DNA of 34,060 nt from Candidatus Dojkabacteria bacterium UBA2022 (GTDB lineage Bacteria > Patescibacteriota > Dojkabacteria > SC72). The notes beneath the pieces were generated by a model. It was given only the letters and a program-made list of their open reading frames with translations, was not told where the DNA came from and ran no database searches. A program made the translations under genes and the position numbers. The DNA lies in the NCBI GenBank assembly GCA_002335495.1, contig DDBW01000007.1, positions 1 through 34,060 on the forward strand, read 5' to 3'. Of the stretch, positions 15,590 to 23,765 are shown piece after piece; the stretch's first letter is position 1, and the number at the start of each line of letters is the position of its first letter.

Positions 15590-16822
15590 ATGGATAACAC
15601 CCCCCAGCCACAAGCTGCAAATACGACTGGAATCGCTTCCTTAAATGAAGCTACAATATCGTCTGCGAACTCCGGAGTGGGGACTCCCCCTGTTAGTCTT
15701 ATTGATGAAACGATTCACGAAATTGATGACCTAGAAAAAAAGGTTAAATCTGTTGCCATGCCACTAGATCTGCAAGAAAGAGCTCTCAGAAGTATAGATC
15801 GTCTTCGTCGTATGGCTAAAAGGGGAAGCTATTCTTCCGAATTTGAGTCTGTGGATAAATTTGTATATTGGATTACGAGTATCCCTTGGGGAAAGATAAC
15901 TACGGATAATCTTGATGTAAATAATGCCAAGGTCCTTATGGATAAAACTCACTACGGTATGGATACCGTAAAGGACCTAATTCTCGACTATCTTGCTGTA
16001 ATGCAGCTTAATTTGGCGCAAAAGGGTAGGGAAGCTGTGGCTGCAAATGAGAATCAGGATGCTACTATGGCTACCTTACGTGGTTCTTCCGCCAATGCTC
16101 CGGTTATGCTTTTTGTCGGATTGCAAGGTGTAGGTAAAACTTCTATCGCAAAGTCCATTGCCTCTGCAATGGGGCGTAAATTCGTAAGAGTATCATTGGG
16201 GGCTATAGGTAGCGTTACAACTCTTAGAGGGCAATCTAAGGCCTTCCTGGACGCTGAACCAGGGCAGATTATCAAGGCCCTTACCAGAGCGGGTACAATG
16301 AATCCGGTGATCCTCATAGACGAGATTGATAAGGCTAGCGGTAACTCTAGTTTGCTTAGTGACGTTATGGCTGCTCTGCTTGAAATTCTTGACCCTGAAC
16401 AGAACAGTCACTTCCTGGATCACTATCTCGATTATCCAGTTGATCTCTCGCAAGTTTTCTTTATATGTACAGCAAACAACCTTGGTACATTATCGGCAGC
16501 ATTGCTGGATAGAATGGAGGTTATAAGATTCACAAGCTACTCAGATGAAGAGAAGGTTGTAATCGCCAAGAACTATTCCCTTCCAAAAGTTATAAAAAAT
16601 ACTGGCATAGATCCGGCAAATATTATTATTGAAGAAGAGGTTTGGCCTATGCTTGTTCGTCCGGTTGGTTTTGACGCTGGGTTACGACAACTTGAAAGGA
16701 ACCTTGCTACTTTAGTTCGAAGGGTTGCTAGAATGATTATTGCAGGAGAACCTACTCCAATTAGAATAAATTCTCAGAACTTGCGTCAGTTTGTGCTTCC
16801 TGATCAGGGGCCACTTAGTTAG
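15590..16822 (+). CDS. Lon-type AAA+ ATPase lacking the LON N-terminal and protease domains
   Basis: 410 residues. After a Ser/Thr/Asn-rich 35-residue start, residues 60-140 match the helical segment of Lon before its ATPase (including ITSIPWGK and THYGMDTVK). The AAA+ module is intact: Walker A GLQGVGKTS (177-185), pore-loop aromatic F219 in KAFLDAEPG (Tyr in E. coli Lon), Walker B VILIDEIDK (240-248), EILDPEQNSHFLDHYL, sensor 1 TANN (294-297), Arg finger R308 in LLDRMEV and sensor 2 R366 in GLRQLERN. The protein stops where Lon would enter its Ser-Lys protease domain. There is also an insert of about 25 residues (145-170) before Walker A. It is probably an unfoldase or remodeller without own proteolysis. 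The stop overlaps the convergent ABC gene by 8 bp. Confidence 0.88.
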   Translation: MDNTPQPQAANTTGIASLNEATISSANSGVGTPPVSLIDETIHEIDDLEKKVKSVAMPLDLQERALRSIDRLRRMAKRGSYSSEFESVDKFVYWITSIPWGKITTDNLDVNNAKVLMDKTHYGMDTVKDLILDYLAVMQLNLAQKGREAVAANENQDATMATLRGSSANAPVMLFVGLQGVGKTSIAKSIASAMGRKFVRVSLGAIGSVTTLRGQSKAFLDAEPGQIIKALTRAGTMNPVILIDEIDKASGNSSLLSDVMAALLEILDPEQNSHFLDHYLDYPVDLSQVFFICTANNLGTLSAALLDRMEVIRFTSYSDEEKVVIAKNYSLPKVIKNTGIDPANIIIEEEVWPMLVRPVGFDAGLRQLERNLATLVRRVARMIIAGEPTPIRINSQNLRQFVLPDQGPLS

Positions 16823-18623
16823 TTTCGGTATATCCTTTCGCCTGTATATTGAAGGAATTATAGTATTGCCCTTTGGCTTCCATTAACTCTTTGTGAGATC
16901 CTTTCTCAATTAGTTGTCCGTTTTTGAGCACAAAAATACATTGAGCATTCTTAATTGTATTGAATCTATGAGATATCACAATGATTGTCTTATCTTTGTA
17001 ATGCTTATATATCTTGTTGAAAATTCTAAACTCAGCGTCAGAATCGATTGAGGATGTTGGCTCATCAAGTATTAACATTGGAGCGTTTCTATAAAAAATT
17101 CTCGATAGAGCAAGCTTCTGCTCCTGCCCTTTAGAGAAGTTCATTCCATCGTCGAACCATTTAGATAGTTTATGTTTGGTTCCTTTTGGTAGTTTATTTA
17201 TATCCTTTTCAATCTCAGCAAGTTTTAAAGCTTCTTTAACATTTCCATTGCTGAATTTAGTCCTATTTAATTTTAAGGACTCTTCAATTGTTAGGTATGC
17301 ATAGCGGTTATAGTCTTGAAAGAGAATTCCAATAGACTGGTAGTATGTGTTCAGGTCTATGTTTTTAATTGGAACATCGTTTATTAATATCTCCCCGCTT
17401 GTTGCATCGTAGAAACGAAGTAAAAGTTTTATTAAAGTAGTTTTTCCTGCACCGTTCAATCCAATGATTGCAATCTCATCGTACGGATTTATTGTAAAGC
17501 TCAGGTTTTTAAGCGCGTATGTTTTGGATTTAGGGTATTTGAAGCTAACGTTTCTAAATTCAATCTTAGGAGGTCGACCTGTGTTCACTTTGGTATCTCC
17601 ACTTTGAATCTCATTCTCAAACTCCATTATATCTTTTACATACTCAAGAACCTTTGATCTGTCGTACATAAAAACAAGGGATCCAAGAGTTGTCTCAATT
17701 AAATTCGATAGGGAAGTTGCTCGCCCCCAATAGAAAGAGAGATCTCCGATTGTACCCTTGGTTTCAATTATTTTCTGCATAATCATTAATCCTGACAATA
17801 TGCCTTGTATTCCAAATATACTTAGCCATGCCTTACGTTTTGCGAGATTGCCATAGTATTCAAATTCTCTGGCATTCTTTTTAGTTGCAATGTTATTGAT
17901 AAATTTGAAGATTCTTTCTCCAAGGTTGTTTGCCCTCACCTCGTGTAAATCCCTATCGGTTGTTAAAGTCCCTGCAGCATACCAGTATGCTCTATTTAAC
18001 TGTACTAGGGACTCATACATCTGTCTTCTCTCTAAAGTAGATTTCAATTCTAGTACCGCACTTGGGATTGAAAGAAGTACAAGTATTAGGGTTAATAATG
18101 GGTGGAAGGCTAGTAGTACTCCAAGGGATCCTAATAGCGCAATGACATTACTAAAAGATACTATTATCTGGTTATAAATCGATGTTACCCGGTCAATATT
18201 TTCAGTAGCTTTTTTGATTCTATCGTTAAATGAACCGTCTTCGTGCTTGGCAAAATCTAGGGTTGAAATCTTTCTATGAACGGCAGAGTATATTTCAGTG
18301 TCGTATATCACGTGAAGTTTTGAATCTAGATAGTAATTGAGGTTAGCAATCAAAGTTTCTGATACTTCGTAAATTGCATATAATGTTGCCCAAAGATATA
18401 CCTCATCAATGAGATCGTAGAAGGTAAGGATTTCTCCCTGTAGGGCCTCTCCAAATTGGTTAAGAATCTGTGCAAATATGTAGCTGCTGATAATAGGGGA
18501 GACAGTAATAATTACTCTGGTTAGAAGCAGCAAAAGTGATTCCCACTTTGAAAATGAGAATACCCATTTAAAAGCCCAAAATATATTGCCAAAAAAGTCC
18601 TTCAGCGTATACTTTCGTTGCAT
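16815..18623 (-). CDS. ABC exporter, fused membrane and ATPase domains
   Basis: 602 residues. About six helices in residues 15-325, then the nucleotide-binding domain. Walker A GLNGAGKTT (388-396), Q-loop ILFQDYNRY, signature FSKGQEQK (496-503), Walker B MLILDEP (516-522) with catalytic Glu, D-loop SSID and a normal H-loop His 552 (VISHRFN). It is the same general type as the exporter at 9,092-10,840, with similar Q-loop surroundings, but its catalytic residues are complete apart from the Lys in the signature. The two could pair as a heterodimer or work alone. The substrate is unknown. It has its own promoter upstream and converges on the Lon-like gene. Confidence 0.92.
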   Translation of the reverse strand: MQRKYTLKDFFGNIFWAFKWVFSFSKWESLLLLLTRVIITVSPIISSYIFAQILNQFGEALQGEILTFYDLIDEVYLWATLYAIYEVSETLIANLNYYLDSKLHVIYDTEIYSAVHRKISTLDFAKHEDGSFNDRIKKATENIDRVTSIYNQIIVSFSNVIALLGSLGVLLAFHPLLTLILVLLSIPSAVLELKSTLERRQMYESLVQLNRAYWYAAGTLTTDRDLHEVRANNLGERIFKFINNIATKKNAREFEYYGNLAKRKAWLSIFGIQGILSGLMIMQKIIETKGTIGDLSFYWGRATSLSNLIETTLGSLVFMYDRSKVLEYVKDIMEFENEIQSGDTKVNTGRPPKIEFRNVSFKYPKSKTYALKNLSFTINPYDEIAIIGLNGAGKTTLIKLLLRFYDATSGEILINDVPIKNIDLNTYYQSIGILFQDYNRYAYLTIEESLKLNRTKFSNGNVKEALKLAEIEKDINKLPKGTKHKLSKWFDDGMNFSKGQEQKLALSRIFYRNAPMLILDEPTSSIDSDAEFRIFNKIYKHYKDKTIIVISHRFNTIKNAQCIFVLKNGQLIEKGSHKELMEAKGQYYNSFNIQAKGYTETN

Positions 18624-18651
18624 GTGTTTGAAATAGAAATTATCGAAGATA

Positions 18652-18681
18652 ATTATACTCCCAAATATCTACTAATAACAA
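18652..18681 (-). promoter_or_regulatory. Candidate promoter for the second ABC exporter
   Basis: Minus strand: TTGTTA (18,681-18,676), 18-bp spacer, TATAAT (18,657-18,652), then 28 bases to the ATG at 18,623. It occupies the 67-bp gap after the VirB4 cluster, so the exporter can be transcribed apart from that cluster. The -10 is a full consensus match. Confidence 0.6.
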
Positions 18682-18690
18682 GGATTATGC

Positions 18691-18984
18691 CTACTCACCT
18701 CTAAAAGGGTTCTTTATTCTTAGAATATCAACTTCAGTTAGGGGTTTTGAAGGTAAAGTTTTTGATCTTACGTCTTTAGTTATTTTTATATACTCTGGTG
18801 TCTTGCTGTATAGTTTCTCTTCTGCCTTTTTGAACATCTCCAAGTCTTTTTCTAATTGGTTTTGTGGGATAGAGGATGGGTCTATTTTTTGAGTTACTAA
18901 GTAATCAGCTGCGAGGGAGTTACCAGCCACCTGAGTCCCAGTATTACTGTTTATTGTTGTTGGTTGGTTGATTGGATCCACCAC
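18691..18984 (-). CDS. Small hypothetical protein at the end of the VirB4 cluster
   Basis: 97 residues, soluble, without membrane segment. The N-terminal part is Asn/Thr-rich and disordered (PINQPTTINSN); the middle is helical and charged (LEKDLEMFKKAEEKLYSK). The ATG at 18,984 lies within the last codons of virB4 in another frame, overlapping by 41 bp, which suggests translational coupling. I recognise no family. Its position last in the prgI-traC-virB4 run suggests an accessory role there, but that is inference from position only. Confidence 0.6.
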   Translation of the reverse strand: MVDPINQPTTINSNTGTQVAGNSLAADYLVTQKIDPSSIPQNQLEKDLEMFKKAEEKLYSKTPEYIKITKDVRSKTLPSKPLTEVDILRIKNPFRGE

Positions 18985-21361
18985 TTGGTGTGTTAAAAAC
19001 TAATCCCTGCGGGGTAATATGCCCCTTGTTTGCTTGAAGTTTCTTTCTTTCCTCCACTATCTGTTCAGTTAGGCTTTTCGTTTGTTGTTGTTGAGTTGGA
19101 CCTTGCTGTTGGGCTAAGGCTTTGAGATATTCTTCCCTTTCTTTGATGATATTTTCAATATTCGACTTTTTCTTGCTGATAGCCCCTTGAATCACATTTC
19201 TTTCATTGGTGCTAACTCCGCTTTTAATTGGTCTTTGCATAGCAGGTGGTTCGAATAGTTGTGATAGCTCTTCGAGGGTTCCTTCTCCAATCTTTCTTCC
19301 TTCCGCCTCGCGTTTCTCAATCTCTTTTGGATCCGAAGATATAATTTCATTCTCCGCATTGCTTGAAACCACTTGTATAGCTACGTGATTGGATCCGGCA
19401 AAGAATATCCCCTGTCCTTTATCACAGTTTAGAAGGAAATTCTTCTCTCCTTCTGATAGGTTAAACACTTCCTGAAGTCTTCCAATTGAAGAATGGCTCT
19501 GTTTCATAAGCATTTGGATTGCAGAGTTCGAAATAATAGCCCTACCCATATCATTTTTGAGGAAGTCGTCCACGTCCTGTGTAATTGTAGTGAGGCCTAA
19601 GTAGTATTTTCTTGCTCTTTTCGCAATCGAGTACATGAATTTCGCTGAGTCTGGATTCTGCATCATATACCAAGCTTCATCAACTATCATTATTCTTCTC
19701 TTTCTATCCTTACGTACTCTTGTCCAGATATAATCAAGCATAAGGTACATAGCCATAGGACGGAGTTCTTCCTGAAGGTCTCGAACACTGAATACTGTGA
19801 AAGGATTATCCAACTCAACTGTACTTGGCTCGTTGAAAATCCCTGCACCGCTACCGATGATATATCTTTCCAATCTTCTCGCCATATTATGTGCTTCTTC
19901 CTCAGCCATTCCTTTGAGTACCTTATACAAATCTTCAAGCATAGGAGGTTTATTGTTCCTCTGGGTTGTTGGATCAAGAGTTATTCCTTTCTCTCTATAT
20001 GTCAGCAAAAGAGCTCTGTCGAGGATAGACATCTCGATATTGGTAAGATTTTCAAAGAGAATACGGAAGAAACCTTGCAAAGAGAGAAGTTTCATTCTCA
20101 ACTCGTCGTCATTTGGATCCCCCAATCCGGATAGCTCAAACGGATTCATTTTCTGTCCTTTATCCTGTGAGAAGGATATATAGGCTCCATCTACTGCTTC
20201 GCATAGATCCTTATACTCTTTTTCAGGGTCTATGATGATTATCTGTGTTCCAAGCATGAGGCTTCTGATAGCTTCAAGTTTAACGAAATAGCTTTTACCT
20301 GCTCCTGATTTTGCAAATACTACGGTATTAGCATTCTCCATCTCAAATCTATCGAAGATTACCAAGCTTCTGTTGTGCTGGTTGATTCCATACATGATTC
20401 CGTGATCCATGGTTAACTCGGAGGTTACAAATGGAAAAGTTGTCGCAAGAGAGGTGGTATCCATGTTTCTAGTTATGTATATTTTGTCTAAACCTAGAGG
20501 TTGGGTGCTGATTATTCCCTGCTCCTGCTGAAGCATAGCTGGTTTTGCAACTACATTAATGGCCGCAAGAGTGGATACGGCGTTTCTTGTTATTTTCTCC
20601 AAAGTTTTTATGTCTTTAGCCGAGATGGTTACGTACATTCCAAAGTGGAAGAATTTCTCTGTACCTTCTGCGATTGAGTCTTGTAATTGCTGTGCATCAC
20701 TTAGGGCGACCTTAATAGATGGGTCTAAAGCTTTTCTCCCTTCCATTTGTGAGTATAGGGTCGCTTCAAGTTCTCCGATTTTCTTCTTAAGTTTATCTAG
20801 AATTATTTTGGTATCTACAGGATAGTAGAAGGTGCTTATTCTCAACGAATGTTCGAAGTTGATAATAGGGGAGAGCCAGTTAGGACCTACAAATCTTGGG
20901 TAGCCGCTTACAAATAGAGTTCGGTAGTAGTAGTCACCAATCTGTACATGATTAAAATCAACTTCAAGATCTAGTGGGGCCAGTATATCTTTGATTGTTA
21001 ATCCTTCATAAATATCAGATGATTGGTATTTCTCTTTTCCGGTATCTAGTGGGTCCTCGGCGTCTCCTTCTTCATCTTCATTTTGAGGAGCAGCTTTTTT
21101 ATTTTTAACGAATTTATCGAGGATATTTGTAACTATTTTTGATGGATCAAATCCTTTCTTCTTTTTCTCAACCACTGTTGGGTCTACTCGCTCTCGCTTT
21201 GCCTTTTCCTCTTTCGTTTCTTTGTCTTTTTGAATTTCATCGTATATTTGAGCTACTTTTTCCACAGGCTCCTGTATTGTTGTATTGAACTCATCCAGCT
21301 TTTTTGTAGCAGCTGACTGAAAGGTCTTTTCAAATTTTGGTTCTTTATTAAATGGGCTCAT
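18944..21361 (-). CDS. VirB4-like type IV secretion ATPase
   Basis: 805 residues. An N-terminal 115-residue charged, low-complexity stretch precedes a TraC/VirB4 N-domain (about 120-320). Walker A is FAKSGAGKSYF (349-359), IIIIDPEKEYKDL is the segment typical after strand 2 in VirB4/TraC, and Walker B is RRIMIVDEAWYMM (555-567), followed by ITQDVDDFL. The C terminus has a Gln-rich coiled segment. VirB4 ATPases power type IV secretion or pilus assembly at the inner membrane. The start ATG overlaps the TGA stop of the gene before it (ATGA), so they are coupled. Such a VirB4 with PrgI and TraC-like partners recurs in CPR genomes. No relaxase or coupling protein is seen here, so a conjugative element is unlikely. 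Confidence 0.9.
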   Translation of the reverse strand: MSPFNKEPKFEKTFQSAATKKLDEFNTTIQEPVEKVAQIYDEIQKDKETKEEKAKRERVDPTVVEKKKKGFDPSKIVTNILDKFVKNKKAAPQNEDEEGDAEDPLDTGKEKYQSSDIYEGLTIKDILAPLDLEVDFNHVQIGDYYYRTLFVSGYPRFVGPNWLSPIINFEHSLRISTFYYPVDTKIILDKLKKKIGELEATLYSQMEGRKALDPSIKVALSDAQQLQDSIAEGTEKFFHFGMYVTISAKDIKTLEKITRNAVSTLAAINVVAKPAMLQQEQGIISTQPLGLDKIYITRNMDTTSLATTFPFVTSELTMDHGIMYGINQHNRSLVIFDRFEMENANTVVFAKSGAGKSYFVKLEAIRSLMLGTQIIIIDPEKEYKDLCEAVDGAYISFSQDKGQKMNPFELSGLGDPNDDELRMKLLSLQGFFRILFENLTNIEMSILDRALLLTYREKGITLDPTTQRNNKPPMLEDLYKVLKGMAEEEAHNMARRLERYIIGSGAGIFNEPSTVELDNPFTVFSVRDLQEELRPMAMYLMLDYIWTRVRKDRKRRIMIVDEAWYMMQNPDSAKFMYSIAKRARKYYLGLTTITQDVDDFLKNDMGRAIISNSAIQMLMKQSHSSIGRLQEVFNLSEGEKNFLLNCDKGQGIFFAGSNHVAIQVVSSNAENEIISSDPKEIEKREAEGRKIGEGTLEELSQLFEPPAMQRPIKSGVSTNERNVIQGAISKKKSNIENIIKEREEYLKALAQQQGPTQQQQTKSLTEQIVEERKKLQANKGHITPQGLVFNTPSGGSNQPTNNNKQ

Positions 21362-21990
21362 TCTGCTTCTGGGTTGTATATACTATACATTATTTCCATT
21401 AATTCATTCGATGTTAATTGATGACCCATTAATCCCATTCTGCTTAACTGCTTAAGCATGTGGTCTCGTTTAGGGTATAGGAAGATCTTGGCCTGCTCAA
21501 TTAACCTCTCTTTCTGTTTACGGCTCATCTCTTGTTTGGCTTTGTCATCCTTTTTAGGAAGGATTCCTGAGGGTTTTACAACACCGACAGGGTTGTACGG
21601 AATTATTATGTAGAACTTTTTATCTAAAACGTCATTCTGAACAATAAGGTTCTGTATGAATTGGGTATATATTTCAAGCTGTCTTCTTAGTCCATCGCTC
21701 ATAGGTCTTGTTAGCTGTCCTTGTAGATAGTCAACGTAGTTTCCAATGTCTATTCGGTTTGTTCTAATAAGAATTTGGATGTGGAAATTTAGCGAGTTTA
21801 GAAGTCCGGCGAAGGCATATATTTTGTTATCCTGCTCGAACTCAGAGAGCAGATCGAAGTTTACAGCAGTTGTCTGGATTACTAGGGATACTGTACCTGT
21901 CTGGGTTATAACGAAATCGTCCATTATTTCTTTAACCTCAATGTGGTCTTGAGTTGATGCGTTTACTTTTGCTCTTACTTTTGCATCCAT
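21358..21990 (-). CDS. TraC/VirB4 N-domain-like protein
   Basis: 210 residues. DDFVITQTGTVSLVIQTTAVNFDLLSE and the following ALLNSLNFHIQILIRTNRIDI and YIIIPYNP segments match the separate TraC-like domain that often precedes VirB4 in this kind of cluster; the N-terminal domain of VirB4/TraC has the same strand order. No Walker motif is present. It lies between the PrgI-like protein and VirB4 (6-bp gap and 4-bp overlap) and probably docks the ATPase to the membrane part. It ends with TGA. The family name is from recall and the precise role is inferred from context. Confidence 0.75.
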   Translation of the reverse strand: MDAKVRAKVNASTQDHIEVKEIMDDFVITQTGTVSLVIQTTAVNFDLLSEFEQDNKIYAFAGLLNSLNFHIQILIRTNRIDIGNYVDYLQGQLTRPMSDGLRRQLEIYTQFIQNLIVQNDVLDKKFYIIIPYNPVGVVKPSGILPKKDDKAKQEMSRKQKERLIEQAKIFLYPKRDHMLKQLSRMGLMGHQLTSNELMEIMYSIYNPEAE

Positions 21991-21995
21991 TTCAA

Positions 21996-22934
21996 CTAAC
22001 CAAGGATAAGCTTAATAATCGGGAATGGTTTTCCATCTAATGCAATCTCAATATTACCATAAGTTTTGTCATTATCTTGTACTAGAAGTTTATAGATTCC
22101 CGGCTCTAGAGGTTTCGTCATCGTTACAAGCCCGTCCTGATCCGCTCTTTGTGCAAATATTACTGAACCATTGGACCTTTTAAGAGCAACTATTGATCCG
22201 GCTTTTGCCACCGATTCTCTGTTTATTATTTTAAATCCAATAAATAGATTTTCATTCCCTGATTCCGTCTGGAAGTTTTTAAGTGTTTCCCTTGATATTA
22301 ATATTGCCCCGGGAGCTGGGGTGTACTGTTGTAGTACTGGTTGATCCGCGGATTCTTGTTTTACTGGCTCAGACTCAACAGGATAGGGTGCTTGTGGTTG
22401 AAGAAGGGAAGGAGTTGGAGCAGATCCTAACGTTGCACCTGCTTCTTTGCCTATTGCCTCTAAACGCATCTCTTCTTCCTTGTCTAATTCTGTCAGCTTT
22501 GATCCTTCAATAAATTGGTTCTGTTTTACGGGATCTGCACCCACAATTTTGGCTGAACCAGCTTCATTTGGGTTACGTTGCATTGTCCCTTGTGTCATTT
22601 CCATCTTGTCAGTTATCTGATTCTTATCCAGTAACTTCTCATTCTTCCATACTCTTTGTGTAGGATTCGTGATCGCCCAGATATAGTTTTTGAGGAATAT
22701 ATCGGCCTTTTGGTCGTTTATAGGTACTAATCCCAGGAAAAGACCTATGGCGGAAGATACGACAAATACAGGAATTGCGATTATCCCTGGAAGTTCACCC
22801 CTTGTGAAAAAGTATAGGAATATTCCACCAAAGCCGATTCCGATTGCCATATATACGAATTCTCTAACTGTGAACTTGGTAAAAAGTTTAAACTCAATAT
22901 CAAGAATATTTTGTGGTATAGGGTGTTGCTTCAT
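21996..22934 (-). CDS. PrgI-family membrane protein with C-terminal beta domain
   Basis: 312 residues. The N-terminal 85 residues match PrgI (VirB3/TraL-like): QHPIPQNILDIEFKLFTKFT, then two membrane segments (about 26-45 and 50-72), then a short amphipathic piece. A long Pro/Gln/Glu-rich linker (100-205) follows. The last 100 residues form a beta domain resembling carboxypeptidase-regulatory or Ig-like modules (GIYKLLVQDNDKTYGNIEIAL). It would anchor the VirB4 ATPase at the membrane. It is the first gene of the minus-strand cluster. The added beta domain is not part of the usual 100-120-residue PrgI protein. Confidence 0.8.
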   Translation of the reverse strand: MKQHPIPQNILDIEFKLFTKFTVREFVYMAIGIGFGGIFLYFFTRGELPGIIAIPVFVVSSAIGLFLGLVPINDQKADIFLKNYIWAITNPTQRVWKNEKLLDKNQITDKMEMTQGTMQRNPNEAGSAKIVGADPVKQNQFIEGSKLTELDKEEEMRLEAIGKEAGATLGSAPTPSLLQPQAPYPVESEPVKQESADQPVLQQYTPAPGAILISRETLKNFQTESGNENLFIGFKIINRESVAKAGSIVALKRSNGSVIFAQRADQDGLVTMTKPLEPGIYKLLVQDNDKTYGNIEIALDGKPFPIIKLILG

Positions 22935-23006
22935 ACCTACTATTATTACATAAAAATACTTTCAAATCAGCTTCTATCATTATTTTTTCTTTGATATTAT
23001 AGTTTT

Positions 23007-23765
23007 GTGGCTAATAATGCAAAATTGATTAACAATCTAAGAATATTTCGATCAAATATGGGGGCTCAGACTACCCAGTCACATGTTAAATATATTTTCA
23101 ATGGTGAAGACAGGGTTATTCCTGATAATTCAGATCTGGCTGGTGTTTATAAGAAAGTTCAGGAGTATGTTAGATACTTAAATATCTTTGGGTGGGTGAA
23201 GTATATTGCGATAACTGGGTCGTATGCAGCGGAGAAATCTCGTCCTGAAGATGATATCGATCTTTTTATCGTTATAGAGAACGGTAGATTGTGGTGGTAT
23301 AGGGGACTTTTAACCATTCACCCAGCGCTTCGTAGGGTGATGAGAAGAGATAATCATAGTAGTGATAATGCAGGAAAGTTGTGCATTAATCTAATCGCGC
23401 AAGAGCGGGGGGTCTCTTTTGATCCTGATCTTTTCACTTTTCATGAACTATATTTTATGCTTCCAGTTTTCAATGCTGAGTATAGAAATACTGTCTTGAA
23501 TCATAATGGTTGGGTAAAGGAGTTTGGTGGTTATGTTGAAAAGGCCAATAAAAGAGAAACTCCAAAAGCCACTTCAGGTTTTACCTATTTTCTGTGGAGG
23601 GTTTTTGATTTAGTTGCCTTTATACCTCAGCTTTGCTTTATGTATGTCATGGGGCATAAACCTAATCTACGAAGAATTATAGAAGCGTATAGGAAGGGTA
23701 GGATTGAGTTCTATCCAAGTGATTTCAAGAAGGAAAAACTAGATCTCTATAATCAGTCTAGATAG
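23007..23765 (+). CDS. Nucleotidyltransferase (Pol beta superfamily) with GTG start
   Basis: 252 residues. The catalytic pattern is YIAITGSYAAEKSRPEDDIDLFIV: GS followed by the D-x-D metal-binding pair, as in minimal nucleotidyltransferases. The following WWYRGLL stretch and a hydrophobic segment around 190-212 (FDLVAFIPQLCFMYVMG) suggest membrane contact. GTG at 23,007 is chosen because the conserved region needs the upstream residues and no ATG lies before it; a TATTAT stands six bases upstream. Substrates of such proteins range from tRNA and antibiotics to proteins; none can be inferred here. The stop overlaps recF by 13 bp (convergent). Confidence 0.75.
   Translation: MANNAKLINNLRIFRSNMGAQTTQSHVKYIFNGEDRVIPDNSDLAGVYKKVQEYVRYLNIFGWVKYIAITGSYAAEKSRPEDDIDLFIVIENGRLWWYRGLLTIHPALRRVMRRDNHSSDNAGKLCINLIAQERGVSFDPDLFTFHELYFMLPVFNAEYRNTVLNHNGWVKEFGGYVEKANKRETPKATSGFTYFLWRVFDLVAFIPQLCFMYVMGHKPNLRRIIEAYRKGRIEFYPSDFKKEKLDLYNQSR

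Noticed and set aside
19245..19260. GGTTCGAAT string resembling a tRNA T-loop
   Set aside because: It lies inside the virB4 coding sequence and no acceptor stem or anticodon arm can be built around it.
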